DNA of 64,000 nt from Gemmobacter sp. 24YEA27 (lineage in GTDB: Bacteria > Pseudomonadota > Alphaproteobacteria > Rhodobacterales > Rhodobacteraceae): the NCBI RefSeq assembly GCF_030052995.1, contig NZ_JASJPW010000001.1, forward strand, positions 492,501 through 556,500, given 5' to 3'. Positions 45,923 through 54,794 of this stretch are shown here, one piece after another. Both the position numbers and the translations under genes were made by a program. Under the pieces are notes generated by a model. The model made no database searches, had not been told where the DNA came from, and worked only from the letters and a program-made list of their open reading frames with translations. Position 1 is the first letter of the stretch. Each line of letters begins with the position of its first letter.

Positions 45923-47226
45923 AACGGCTCGCCCTTGCGTCGGCGCTGATGCTGGCGCCTCCCGCCATGGGGCCGGCGGTTCACGCCCAGACCATCGAAG
46001 ACACGGAGGGCCGCACAACCGTGGGGCGCGAAAGCGAAAGTGCAGCGGGGTTCCGCGCCTGGATTGGCGAATATCGCGGCAAAGCGCTGGAGGCAGGTGT
46101 TCCGGCGGCGGTCTGGGACCGCGAAATGCGCGCGGCGGAGTTCCTGCCCGATGTCGTGCGCCGCGACCGCAACCAGAATGAGTTTACCCGCACGATCTGG
46201 GATTATCTCGACATTGCCGTCTCGGATGAGCGGGTGGCGATGGGCCAGGCGGCGGCTGAAAAACATGCGGAGCTGCTGGCCCGGATCGAGGCGAAATACG
46301 GTGTGCGCAAGGAAATTGTGCTGGCGGTCTGGGGGCTTGAGACCTCTTACGGCAGTTTTCGCGGCACGACCGACACCATCTCGGCGCTGGCAACGCTGAC
46401 CTATGACGGGCGGCGCGAGGCGTTTTTCGGCGCGCAGCTGATCGAGGCGCTGAAGATCCTTGAGGCGGGCGAGATCACCCGCGCCGATATGCAAGGCAGC
46501 TGGGCGGGCGCGATGGGCCATACCCAGTTCATGCCGACCTCCTGGCGCGATTATGCGGTGGATTTCGATGGCGACGGGCGGCGGAACCTGTGGTCGGATG
46601 ACCCCGCCGACGCCCTGGCCTCGGCGGCGCATTACCTCAGCCGGCATGGCTGGGCGACAGGCGGATGACCCCGCCGACGCCCTGGGGCGGCGCATTACCT
46701 CAGCCGGCATGGCTGGGCGACAGGCGTCCCCTGGGGGATGGAGGTGCAGCTGCCCGAGGGGTTCGATTACGACCTGACCTCTGAACAGGTGGTGAAAGCG
46801 GTATCGGACTGGGCGGCGCTTGGGGTGAAGCCGGTGGCGGGGGACTGGCCAGAGGGCGCGCGGGTGTCGATCCTGGTGCCTGCCGGGGCCAGGGGTGCCG
46901 CTTTCGCGATCTGGCCGAATTTCCAGGCGATCGAGAGCTATAACCCTGCCGATGCCTATGTGATCGCGATTGGCCATCTGGCGGACCGGATCGCGGGCGG
47001 CGCACCCATTGCGGCCGCCTGGCCACGCCACTGGAAGGCGCTGACGCTGGACGAGCGCAAAGAGGTCCAGCAGCTTTTGACGACCGCCGGCTTTGACGCG
47101 GGCGGTGTTGACGGACGGATCGGGCCAAAGACCGTGGCCGCGGTCAAGGCCTGGCAAAAGGCGCGCCAGCTGGTGGCGGATGGCTATGCCAGCCCGGATG
47201 TGCTGCGCGATTTGCGCACGCAGTAA
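45919..47226 (+). pseudogene. MltB-type lytic murein transglycosylase, interrupted by an internal tandem duplication
   Basis: The intact form would be a 414-residue exported enzyme: signal peptide (MKRLALASALMLAPPAMGPA), MltB-like catalytic domain with Glu in VWGLETSYGSF and substrate loop GAMGHTQFMPTSWRDYAVDF, and a C-terminal peptidoglycan-binding domain (ERKEVQQLLTTAGFDAGGVD). It cleaves peptidoglycan to 1,6-anhydromuropeptides. As read, a 67-base segment is repeated (second copy lacking CCTC), adding 63 bases net. The repeat is entered in the wrong phase, so a TGA at 46666-46668 ends the product after 249 residues; the original frame resumes at GVPWGMEVQL after the second copy. ATG overlaps the rnr stop. 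Confidence 0.8.
46595..46726 (+). repeat. Direct tandem duplication inside the lytic transglycosylase gene
   Basis: Copy 1 starts at CGGATGACCCCGCCGACGCC (46595), copy 2 at 46662 with the same sequence; both end in GGCTGGGCGACAGGCG. They are identical except that copy 2 lacks CCTC after GCCCTGG. Copy spacing is 67 bases. Removing one copy restores an uninterrupted frame. Confidence 0.95.
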
Positions 47227-47284
47227 CGGGTCGGGGCGCAGCCCCTACACTGCCGGAATACTCCAGACAGCGGGAAGCCGGGGA

Positions 47285-47941
47285 TTAAAGCCCGAGAAGG
47301 CCGGGCAGATCTTTCATGGACTGAAAAAGCGGCACGTTCAGGGCTTTGAGGCCTCTGGCGGGAGGCGTGTCTTCACCATGGGCGGCAAAGCCGAGGCAGG
47401 GGATGCCTGCGGCGATGGCGGCGCGGGCGCCGGCCGGGCTGTCTTCGATCACAATACAGGCCTCCGGCGCCACGCCGCAGGCTTTTGCACAGGCGAGGTA
47501 AAGATCGGGCAGCGGTTTTGGTTTTCCGATGGCCTGGCCCGACAGCACGGTGCGAAAGCGCGGGATAAGACCTCGCGCGCCCAGGGTGATCTGCATCTTT
47601 TCGGGTGATCCATTAGAGCCGACCGCATAGGGAATGCCGGCTGCATCCAGCCGGTCGAAGACCTGGATGATATCCGGGATCAGCGGCACCCCTGCTTCGA
47701 GCATAGCATACATATTGGCATAGAGATCGGCGACCCAGCTGTCGGGCAGAACGGCGCCATTGGCACGGGCGCGGCTTGCGACATCCTCGACAGTACCGCC
47801 GATATAATCGCGCTCGAGCTCTTCCAGTGTCAGATGAAAGCCGCAGCTGGCAAACTCGGCCAGCATCAGCTCGAAAGTCGGGCCTTCGCTGTCAACGATC
47901 ACGCCGTCACAATCGAAGAGTACAGCAGCGGGAGGGGTCAT
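47285..47941 (-). CDS. HAD-superfamily phosphatase, beta-phosphoglucomutase-like
   Basis: A 218-residue haloacid dehalogenase-like hydrolase. Motif I LFDCDGVIVDSEG gives the nucleophile Asp and acid Asp; a helical cap follows; motif II is AVGSNGS, motif III Lys in GKPKPLPDLYL, motif IV VIEDSPAGARAA. This subgroup includes phosphoglycolate and sugar-phosphate phosphatases; the substrate is not assignable. Start 47941 follows CGGAGCACG; an ATG at 47971 is less likely. Confidence 0.88.
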   Translation of the reverse strand: MTPPAAVLFDCDGVIVDSEGPTFELMLAEFASCGFHLTLEELERDYIGGTVEDVASRARANGAVLPDSWVADLYANMYAMLEAGVPLIPDIIQVFDRLDAAGIPYAVGSNGSPEKMQITLGARGLIPRFRTVLSGQAIGKPKPLPDLYLACAKACGVAPEACIVIEDSPAGARAAIAAGIPCLGFAAHGEDTPPARGLKALNVPLFQSMKDLPGLLGL

Positions 47942-48055
47942 GTCGTGCTCCGGTTCTGGCGGGGGCGGCAATCTCTGCCCGGCGCTATCACCCTTGACCC
48001 CGTGCGAACAGCGCCCGCGCGAGATCAGATCGGGATTGTGTGATAGCGGTAACGC

Positions 48056-48625
48056 TCAGGCCACTCCGGGGGCACGCAGCAGTGTAATCCAGGTATCGCC
48101 ATAGCGGCGCTGGTCGAGCAGCCCGAATGCCCCGGGCGGGGCGGGGGCGGTGCCTTCCTCCCAGACGATGATCGCGCCCGGGGTCAGCCACGCGCCCTCC
48201 AGCGCCGAGGCGAGCGCGGCCTCGCCAAGCGCTTTGCCATAGGGCGGATCGAGGAAGACGAGACCATAGCCGGGGCCGCGATTGGCGCCGAGCTTTGTCG
48301 CATCGCGGCGCCAGACATCGGTGACGCCCATCGCCTGCATCTTTTCGATATTCTTGCGCAGAAGCGCGCGGGACGCCGCGCCGTCATCGACAAAGGCGAC
48401 CTGCGCCGCGCCGCGTGACAATGCCTCAAGCCCGAGCGCCCCGGTGCCCGCGAACAGGTCAAGAACCCGTGCCTCCTGGACCGGATTGCCGTAGCCGCCA
48501 TTCAGCAGCAGGTTGAAAATCGCCTCGCGGACACGGTCGGAGGTGGGACGCAGATGCGCCTCGGCATCCCCCTGCCCGACATCCGTGAGTTGCAACCCGC
48601 GCCGCGCGCCTCCGATGATGCGCAT
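48056..48625 (-). CDS. rsmD: 16S rRNA (guanine-966-N2)-methyltransferase
   Basis: A 189-residue SAM-dependent enzyme that methylates G966 of 16S rRNA. It starts MRIIGGARRGLQL, has the typical LRPTSDRVREAIFNLL, the SAM loop VLDLFAGTGALGLEALSRGA and the N6/N2-amino motif VFLDPPYG. Length matches RsmD. Its ATG overlaps by one base the stop of the upstream flavoprotein gene (TAATG), showing coupling. Confidence 0.94.
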   Translation of the reverse strand: MRIIGGARRGLQLTDVGQGDAEAHLRPTSDRVREAIFNLLLNGGYGNPVQEARVLDLFAGTGALGLEALSRGAAQVAFVDDGAASRALLRKNIEKMQAMGVTDVWRRDATKLGANRGPGYGLVFLDPPYGKALGEAALASALEGAWLTPGAIIVWEEGTAPAPPGAFGLLDQRRYGDTWITLLRAPGVA

Positions 48626-49818
48626 TATTTCAGCAAGGCCTTCAGATCGGGTGCGGTGGTGATCACCTCCGGCGCCGGCGATTTGCCCGATTCGATCAGC
48701 CGCTTGCCGACCATATAGGCGCGCGCATCGCTCATGGCATCGACCGCGAGCAGGTCATCGCCGCGGTAGTACCAATGCGAGATGCCGCCGATCTCGCGGG
48801 TGATCACCCGGTCATAGCCGATGTTCAGCCCGGCAATCTGCAGTTTCAGATCATATTGGTCCGACCAGAACCAGGGTTTTGCCTGATAGGCCTTTGCGGC
48901 GCCGAGCATGTTTTCCGCGACGATTTCGCCCTGATCAATGGCATTCCCGACCGATTCCAGCCGGATCCTGCCGCCTCTCCAGGGAAAGGAGGCACAATCA
49001 CCCGCAGCCCAGATCGCCGGGTCTGAAGTGCGACCGAATTCATCGGTTGCGATACCGTTGTCCAGCGCGATGCCGCTGGCCTCGGCCAGCTCGGCCCCGG
49101 GCGAGACGCCCACCCCCACCACAACGAAATCGGCTGCGATCTCGCGCCCGTCTTTCAACAGGACGCCGGTGACCGCCCTGTCCCCAAGAATGCGGTCAAG
49201 TGCGGTTTCCTCAAGGATCGTAACGCCCTGCCCGCTATGGGTCTTGCGGACAAAATCAGCGGTCTCGGCGGCGGCGACGCGGCCAAGAATGCGGGGTGCT
49301 GCCTCAATCAGGGTGACGGTGAGGCCAAGTTTTTTGGCAACCGCCGCCGCTTCGAGCCCGATATAGCCGCCGCCGATCACGACCAGGCTGCGGCCAGCGG
49401 TGAATTCCGCGCGCATCCGGTCGACATCGCGCAGATTGCGCACGGTGAAGACGCCGTCCAGATCCCCGCCGATGGCAGCGGGCAGGCGGCGCGGGCTGGA
49501 TCCGGTGGTCAGCGCCAGCTGGTCATATGGGATAGTTTCAGCCCCGACCGTCACGGTTTTCGCTGCGCGGTCGATGGCGGTCACGGGCGCGCCGAGATGC
49601 AGCCTGATGTTGTTTTCCTGCCAGAATTCCGGTCCGCGCAGCCAGAGGCGTTCCTGCTCCATCTCGCCCATCAGATAGGCTTTCGACAGCGGCGGGCGCT
49701 GATAGGGCGGCGCGGATTCGTCGCCGATCATCGTGATCGGACCATCAGCGCCAAGGCTGCGCAATTTCGCCGCCAGCGCCGCTCCGGCCTGACCGGCGCC
49801 CACTATCACCACCCGCAT
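48625..49818 (-). CDS. Ferredoxin/rubredoxin reductase-like NAD(P)H-FAD oxidoreductase
   Basis: A 397-residue flavoprotein with FAD motif VIVGAGQAGAALAAKL at residues 4-19, PPYQRPPLSKAYL, NAD(P)H motif VVIGGGYIGLEAAAVAKKLG, the FAD C-motif IWAAGDCASFPW and a C-terminal reductase domain (WFWSDQYDLKLQIAGL). Such enzymes pass electrons to ferredoxins of Rieske oxygenases or P450s. It could in principle serve the Rieske proteins 33 kb away, but nothing in the sequence links them. Start 49818 has AGGGGGCGGA upstream; open frame continues to 50280 over the divergent peroxiredoxin. Confidence 0.9.
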   Translation of the reverse strand: MRVVIVGAGQAGAALAAKLRSLGADGPITMIGDESAPPYQRPPLSKAYLMGEMEQERLWLRGPEFWQENNIRLHLGAPVTAIDRAAKTVTVGAETIPYDQLALTTGSSPRRLPAAIGGDLDGVFTVRNLRDVDRMRAEFTAGRSLVVIGGGYIGLEAAAVAKKLGLTVTLIEAAPRILGRVAAAETADFVRKTHSGQGVTILEETALDRILGDRAVTGVLLKDGREIAADFVVVGVGVSPGAELAEASGIALDNGIATDEFGRTSDPAIWAAGDCASFPWRGGRIRLESVGNAIDQGEIVAENMLGAAKAYQAKPWFWSDQYDLKLQIAGLNIGYDRVITREIGGISHWYYRGDDLLAVDAMSDARAYMVGKRLIESGKSPAPEVITTAPDLKALLK

Positions 49819-49897
49819 ATTCCGCCCCCTCTGGAATGTTACGCGACACAGCCTATAACTTCCCGGGCAACAGGCGCAACGCGCGAGGAGACACGTA

Positions 49898-50389
49898 ATG
49901 TCGCAAATCACTGTCGGGGCGAAACTGCCCGAAGCGAAGCTCTTGAAACTGGGTGCGAACGGGCCGGAAGCGGTGGATCTGGGCGAGAAGCTCAAGGGCC
50001 GCAAATTGGTGATTTTCGGTCTGCCCGGCGCCTTTACCGGCACCTGCACCACCGCCCATGTGCCGAGCTTTATCCGCACTGCCGAAAAATTCGCGGCCAA
50101 AGGCGTGGCAGAGATCATCTGCGTCTCGGTCAATGATCCTTTCGTGATGGATGCCTGGGCGAAATCGACCGGAGCCGACAAGGCGGGGCTGATCTTCCTT
50201 GGTGATGCGGATGGGGCATTCACCAAAGCGATCGGTCTTGAATTCGACGCGCCGCCCGCCGGTCTGCTGGGGCGTTCCAAACGCTACGCGCTGCTGGCCG
50301 AAGATGGCGTTGTAAAGGTGCTGCATCTTGAGGCCTCGCCGGGCCAATGCGAGATCTCGGGCGGCGAAGCGCTGCTGGCAGAGGTCTGA
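49898..50389 (+). CDS. Peroxiredoxin, Prx5/AhpE-like hybrid type
   Basis: A 163-residue thiol peroxidase. The peroxidatic Cys lies in PGAFTGTCTTAHVPSF; Arg and Thr partners and the C-terminal YALLAEDGVVKVLHLE are typical of the Prx5 subfamily. A second Cys (PGQCEISGG) near the end may resolve the sulfenate. Divergent from the ferredoxin-reductase-like gene with 79 bases between starts. Ribosome site GAGGAGACAC. Confidence 0.93.
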   Translation: MSQITVGAKLPEAKLLKLGANGPEAVDLGEKLKGRKLVIFGLPGAFTGTCTTAHVPSFIRTAEKFAAKGVAEIICVSVNDPFVMDAWAKSTGADKAGLIFLGDADGAFTKAIGLEFDAPPAGLLGRSKRYALLAEDGVVKVLHLEASPGQCEISGGEALLAEV

Positions 50390-50397
50390 TCCCTTAC

Positions 50398-50422
50398 GCG
50401 GGTGCCTTTCAGGGGCACCCGC
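50398..50422. terminator. Hairpin between convergent peroxiredoxin and pterin dehydratase genes
   Basis: GCGGGTGCC / GGCACCCGC nine-bp stem with a TTTCAGG loop, nine bases after the peroxiredoxin stop. There is no T-run on either side, so termination is likely but not certain. Confidence 0.5.
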
Positions 50423-50464
50423 CCGCCCTCGCGAAGATCGGGCGGAAATCGAAAGGCCCGGGCT

Positions 50465-50830
50465 TCAGCGGCCCTGCGCCCTCACCTCACACAGGCAGAG
50501 GATCGGCGTACCATGGTCTTCCATGATCGGGGCGCCGGGGGCGAGCCGGTCGAGCCGCTTCGCCAGGTCGATATCCAGCGCGCTCAGGCCATTGACGTCA
50601 TGGGTCGTCAGGGTGACATCGACGATATTGTAGCGGTTCGACCAGTCGGGATGGTGGTTCGCACGTTCCGCTGCTAGCGCCACGCGGGTCATGAAGCCCC
50701 AGGCCTCTGAAAAACTGCGGAATTTCCAGATCTTGCGGATCGCATCCTTGTCCGGCGCCGCCTTCCAGCCCGTCGCATCCAGATCGGGAAGCAGCGTCTG
50801 GCGTTCTTGCTGCGTAAGCAATGCGGTCAT
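50465..50830 (-). CDS. phhB: Pterin-4a-carbinolamine dehydratase
   Basis: A 121-residue protein of the PCD/DCoH family. The diagnostic motif ANHHPDWSNRYNIVDVTLTT followed by HDVNGLSALDIDLAKRLD is complete, with the two catalytic His. It dehydrates 4a-hydroxytetrahydrobiopterin, recycling the cofactor of aromatic amino acid hydroxylases; no hydroxylase gene is nearby. Slightly longer than the usual 95-110 residues. Converges on the peroxiredoxin gene. Confidence 0.93.
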   Translation of the reverse strand: MTALLTQQERQTLLPDLDATGWKAAPDKDAIRKIWKFRSFSEAWGFMTRVALAAERANHHPDWSNRYNIVDVTLTTHDVNGLSALDIDLAKRLDRLAPGAPIMEDHGTPILCLCEVRAQGR

Positions 50831-50869
50831 GGCAACGGGCCCCTCCTGAAACTGAAGATCAATGGCAGG

Positions 50870-52026
50870 CTATTCGTCCCCGGTGCTGCGACGGAAGGGG
50901 CCGTATTCCGTAAGGATCCCGATCTCTTCATCCAGCGCAAGCGATTCGCGGCTGGTGAAATCGGCAACCGCCCGACGAAACCCGGGATCGGTGATCCAGT
51001 GCAGTGACCAGGTTTCCTGGGGCAGATAGCCCCGCGCAAGCTTGTGTTCGCCCTGGGCACCGGCCTCGACCCGTTGCAACCCCTGCTCAATGGCATAGTC
51101 GATGGCCTGATAGTAACAGAGCTCGAAATGCAGCGCCGGATACTCTGCGAGCGCGCCCCAATAGCGCCCGAACAGCGCGTCCCGCCCGATGAAGTTCAGC
51201 GCGCCGGCCACCGCTGTCGCGCCATCGAAGGCAAGGACCAGCAACATGTCGTCGCGCATCGTCTCGTGCAGGGCGGTAAAGGCGGCGCGGGTCAGATAGG
51301 GACGGCCCCATTTGCGCGCGCCGGTATCCTGGTAAAAGGCCCAGAAAGCGCTCCAGTGTTCGGGCAGGATCTGATCGCCGCTGAGCGCCCGAATGGTAAG
51401 GCCATGGGCGCGCGCCGCCTCGCGTTCCTTGCGGATCATCTTGCGCTTGCGCGAGGACAGATCGGCTAGGAAGTCTTCAAATTTGGCATAGCCACGATTA
51501 AACCAATGGAATTGCTGGCTCTTGCGGGGGATGAGGCCCTGGAACCCGCGCAGCGCCTGCGCCTCTTCAGGCGTGCAGAAGGTGACATGCAGCGAAGAAA
51601 TCTGATTGCCGGCGGTGATCGAAATGGCGGCTTCGGCCAGCGCCTCGCGGTAAGGGTCGGGGCCAAGAAACCGTCGGCCGCTGACCGGGGTGAAGGGAAC
51701 CGCCGCCTGCAGCTTCGGGTAATAGCGGCCGCCCGCGCGCTCATAGGCCTCTGCCCAGCCATGATCAAAGATGTATTCCCCCTGGCTGTGGGTCTTGAGC
51801 CAGAGCGGTATAAGTGCAGCCGGGCGCCCGGCATCAGACAGAATCAAGGGCTTTGGCAGCCAGCCGGTCTTCCCCCGGTCGAGCCCGAAGCCTCCAGCGC
51901 CATCAGAAAGCGATGCGTGGTGAAAGGGTCGATGGGCCGGCCATCCGCCTGTTCCGGCGCAGCAATCGCATCCCAGGTGGCAGCAGGGATTTCGGTCAGG
52001 CTTTCGGCGAGGGTAATATCGGCCAT
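50870..52026 (-). CDS. FemAB-like GNAT acyltransferase (frameshift as read)
   Basis: Restored length 385 residues. The family (FemAB_like/Acetyltransf_9, sometimes called peptidoglycan biosynthesis protein) shows TTHRFLMALEASGST near the start, PLYLKTHSQGEY-like PLWLKTHSQGEYIFDHGWA, SRKRKMIRKERE, GARKWGRPYLTRAAF, ELCYYQAIDYAIEQGL and EAGAQGEHKLARGYLP. Acyl donor and acceptor are unknown. The C run 51872-51876 on the plus strand lacks one base; adding it turns TGGRPAGCQSP-stop into TGGKTGWLPKPLIL and restores the frame. Start 52026 (MADITLAESL) is preceded by CAGGATCGCG. Confidence 0.87.
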
Positions 52027-52089
52027 CGCGATCCTGTTTGCGGCGCGGGGAGCAGGTGTCTGGTTTAAATGGGTCACCCAGGGGGCAGA

Positions 52090-52862
52090 TCAAGCCGGAA
52101 GCGGGGCGCAATACCCTTCGAAGGTGATATTCTGCGCGATTTCACGGGCCTTTGCCTCGGCCTCGGGTGACCGGATGGTCCAGCACAGGATCGCCGCGCC
52201 CTGCGCCTTCAGCTCTGCCACGCGCGGGCGCGACAGATCTGCGGCCTCATGGCTGATAAAGGACGCACCGGTGCGGGTGAAATCCGGGATCTCGCGCAGA
52301 TGGTCGCAAATGGCAGGGTCCAGCGGCGCCCAGTCCTCAGTGTCATAGGCCGAGGTGGTGATCCCCCGCGCGATCCCCGGCGCGAGCCGCGCCATATGGG
52401 CGATGGAATGCGGGTTGAAGGACATCACCGCCACATCGCCCCGGTAATCAGCCAGCAACCGCGCAGTCTCGGCCTCAAGCCGCCCATCGGTGTCAGACAT
52501 GGTCAGGGTCTGATCTTTGATCTCGATCAGGAGCGGCACCTGTCCCGCAACAAGATCAAGCACTTCAGTAAGGGGCGGGATCCTGTCCTTGCTGTCTTTC
52601 AACGTGATCCGGGCCAGATCAGCCGCGTTGCATGCATTCAGCGGCCCGGTCTCATGCGTCAGACGGTCGAGGTCCTCATCATGGAACACCATCGCCACGC
52701 CGTCCTGCGACAGCTGCAGGTCGATCTCGATCGCATAGCCGGCGCGGATGGCCGCCCTTATGGCGGCGGGAGAATTCTCGATGATCCCCCGCTGCGGTCA
52801 TGCAAGGCACGATGCGCGACCGGCAGGCAAAGCATTGACGGCGGCAGAGGGACCCGTGTCAT
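52090..52862 (-). CDS. Glycerophosphodiester phosphodiesterase (frameshift as read)
   Basis: Restored length 257 residues. GDPD TIM barrel: VAHRALHDRSGG, then ENSPAAIRAAIRAGYAIEID with the metal acid pair E-I-D, VFHDEDLDRLT, PLLIEIK, and C-terminal ILCWTIRSPEAEA. It hydrolyses glycerophosphodiesters to glycerol-3-phosphate and an alcohol. The C run 52786-52790 on the plus strand lacks one base, splitting the HRA motif from the rest. ATG 52862 lies three bases after the ridA stop, so the two genes are coupled. No signal peptide is evident, suggesting a cytoplasmic enzyme. Confidence 0.9.
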
Positions 52863-52864
52863 GA

Positions 52865-53323
52865 TCAGGCGATCTCGAATATCGCGTCGATCTCGACGGC
52901 CACGCCAAGCGGCAGCGAGTTTGCAGAGACCGCAGCCCGGGCATGGCGCCCTTTGTCGCCCAGCACATCAACCATGAAATCCGACGCGCCGTTGATCACC
53001 TTTGGCTGATCGGTAAAATCGGCGGTGGAATTGACGAAGCCGGTCAGTTTCACCAGCCGGGTGATACGGCTCAGATCGCCACCACAGGCCGCTTTTGCCT
53101 GCGACAGGAGCGAAATCGCGCAGCGACGCGCGGCAGCTGCACCCTGTTCGACCGAGAGGTCACTGCCCAGTTTGCCTTTGATCGGGCCGTTTTCATCGGC
53201 GCTGATCTGGCCCGAAATATGGACGAGATTTCCGGTCTGGACGAAGCCCACGTAATTCGCGACCGGGGCAGGCGCGTCAGGAAGGGTGACGCCAAGCTCT
53301 TTCAGGCGGGCTTCGATGGACAT
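52865..53323 (-). CDS. RidA/YjgF-family deaminase-like protein
   Basis: A 152-residue protein of the Rid superfamily: NYVGFVQTGNLVHISGQIS, then LGSDLSVEQGAAAARRCAIS and a C-terminal ARAAVSANSLPLGVAVEIDA with the Arg that binds the imine carboxylate and a Pro-Leu-Gly loop. Longer than classical RidA (about 128), matching the Rid subgroup of 150-residue proteins. RidA hydrolyses reactive enamine/imine intermediates from PLP enzymes. First gene of an operon with the glycerophosphodiesterase. Confidence 0.9.
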   Translation of the reverse strand: MSIEARLKELGVTLPDAPAPVANYVGFVQTGNLVHISGQISADENGPIKGKLGSDLSVEQGAAAARRCAISLLSQAKAACGGDLSRITRLVKLTGFVNSTADFTDQPKVINGASDFMVDVLGDKGRHARAAVSANSLPLGVAVEIDAIFEIA

Positions 53324-53398
53324 GGGATTCTCCGCTGATCAATGTCGCGGCCGAGCCTATCCGCAGGCCGCCCGGGCGACAAGCCGGGCGCGTCGGAA

Positions 53399-53467
53399 AC
53401 GATTTCTTACAAGAAATCGTGCCGGAGCCTGTGCAGGCTCCGGTCCGGAGTTTTGGTAAAACTCCGG
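53399..53467. repeat. Three tandem 22-23-bp hairpins downstream of the type I secretion operon
   Basis: Three adjacent palindromes, each with a 10-bp perfect stem and a 2-3-base centre: 53399-53420 (ACGATTTCTT / AAGAAATCGT), 53422-53443 (CCGGAGCCTG / CAGGCTCCGG) and 53445-53467 (CCGGAGTTTT / AAAACTCCGG). A weaker CCCGG / CCGGG pair precedes them. Stems vary but geometry is kept, as in the pair at 35294-35338. They lie between the hlyD-like stop and the ridA start. Confidence 0.85.
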
Positions 53468-53468
53468 C

Positions 53469-54794
53469 TCAGCTCTCACGGAATGCGCGATTGAAATAGT
53501 CCATGAAGGGTTTGACCAGATAGCCGATCGGGGTGCGAGGATCGGTCTGGATAAAAGCTTCGACCGGCATGCCGGGCATCAGCTGCAGATCTTCCAGTTT
53601 GTCCATTTCCCCGACATCAAGCACGATTTCGACCCGGTAGAAACTGGCATGGGTCGTCTGGTCGCTGAAAGCATCGGCCGATACCACCGTCACCTTGCCC
53701 AACAGATGCGGCGTGGTGCGCGAAGAAAAGGCCGAGAACACCAGCTCCACCGGCTGGCCGACATGAATCTGGTCAATATCAATCGGCGAGACCTGAGCCG
53801 CGATCACCAGCGGGCGATCCTGCGGCACGATATAGAGCAGGGGATCTGCCGCCCTGATGACCGCCCGCGGCGTGGTCACGCCAAGCCCCAGCACGATCCC
53901 GGAAACCGGCGTGCGGATATCAAGCCGGGCCACCTGTTCGCGCAGCGCACGCCGCCGTTCGGCCAGTTCCAGCTCCATCGGAGCGATCTCGCGCAGCCGG
54001 TCGGTCGCCTCTTCACGACGGCGGATGTCGATACTGCCGATCACCACATTGATTTCGGTGATACGCTCTTCGGCCTGGGCGCGGGTCGAAATCAGATCCC
54101 CGGTCTGGCCCAGAAGCCGTGCTTCTTCGCGCTGCAGTGCAAGCACCGAGGCCATCTGGGTCAGCCCGCGATCCAGCAGGCTCTTCTGGCTGGTCAGCTC
54201 CTGGCGGATCAGGTCAAGCTGGATCCGGATCGCCTCGGATTGCGCGTCGATGCCGGTGATCCGCGCCTGGATCTGGCCGATCTGACGCCCCAGCTGCTCC
54301 GCCTCTTTCGCCGAAGTCGCAAGGCGCGCCTCAAAGAGGCTGATCTGGCCGTCGATCTGCCCCTGTATCTCGGGGCGGGTCTTCGCCTCTTCCCGCAGCG
54401 CCTCGGGGAAGTCGAGCATCGGGATATTGTCACGCTCCGCCTCCAGCCGCACCCGCTGCGAGATCACCTCGGAAAGCTGGCCTTCAACAATCGCAAGTTC
54501 ACTGTGCAAAAGCGTCCCGTCCAGCCGGATCAGTATATCGCCGGCCTCGACCCGCTTGCCCTCAGTGACCTCAATCGCGGCCACAACCCCGCCATCAGGG
54601 TGCTGGATCACCTGACGGTTCTGCTCGACCTCGATCTGGCCCCTGGCGACGATAGCGCCCGAAAGGCTTGCCATAGCGCCCCAGACGCCGAAACCGCCGA
54701 TCAGCGCGATAAGGGCGGTAAAGCCGATGATCAGCGGGCGGTGCATGGGCCATTGCCGCAGGCCGGGGAAGCTGCCGGGGGCAGAGCGGCTCAT
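53469..54794 (-). CDS. HlyD-family type I secretion adaptor
   Basis: A 441-residue membrane-fusion protein. One N-terminal transmembrane helix (about 19-42, PLIIGFTALIALIGGFGVWG) is followed by a lipoyl/barrel-sandwich half (IVARGQIEVEQNRQVIQHPD), a long alpha-helical hairpin (about 100-290) and the second half (RTPVSGIVLGLGVTTP) ending in a beta-barrel. It links the inner-membrane ABC protein to a TolC-like outer channel. Its ATG overlaps the ABC gene stop. No TolC gene or RTX substrate gene is adjacent. Confidence 0.92.
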   Translation of the reverse strand: MSRSAPGSFPGLRQWPMHRPLIIGFTALIALIGGFGVWGAMASLSGAIVARGQIEVEQNRQVIQHPDGGVVAAIEVTEGKRVEAGDILIRLDGTLLHSELAIVEGQLSEVISQRVRLEAERDNIPMLDFPEALREEAKTRPEIQGQIDGQISLFEARLATSAKEAEQLGRQIGQIQARITGIDAQSEAIRIQLDLIRQELTSQKSLLDRGLTQMASVLALQREEARLLGQTGDLISTRAQAEERITEINVVIGSIDIRRREEATDRLREIAPMELELAERRRALREQVARLDIRTPVSGIVLGLGVTTPRAVIRAADPLLYIVPQDRPLVIAAQVSPIDIDQIHVGQPVELVFSAFSSRTTPHLLGKVTVVSADAFSDQTTHASFYRVEIVLDVGEMDKLEDLQLMPGMPVEAFIQTDPRTPIGYLVKPFMDYFNRAFRES

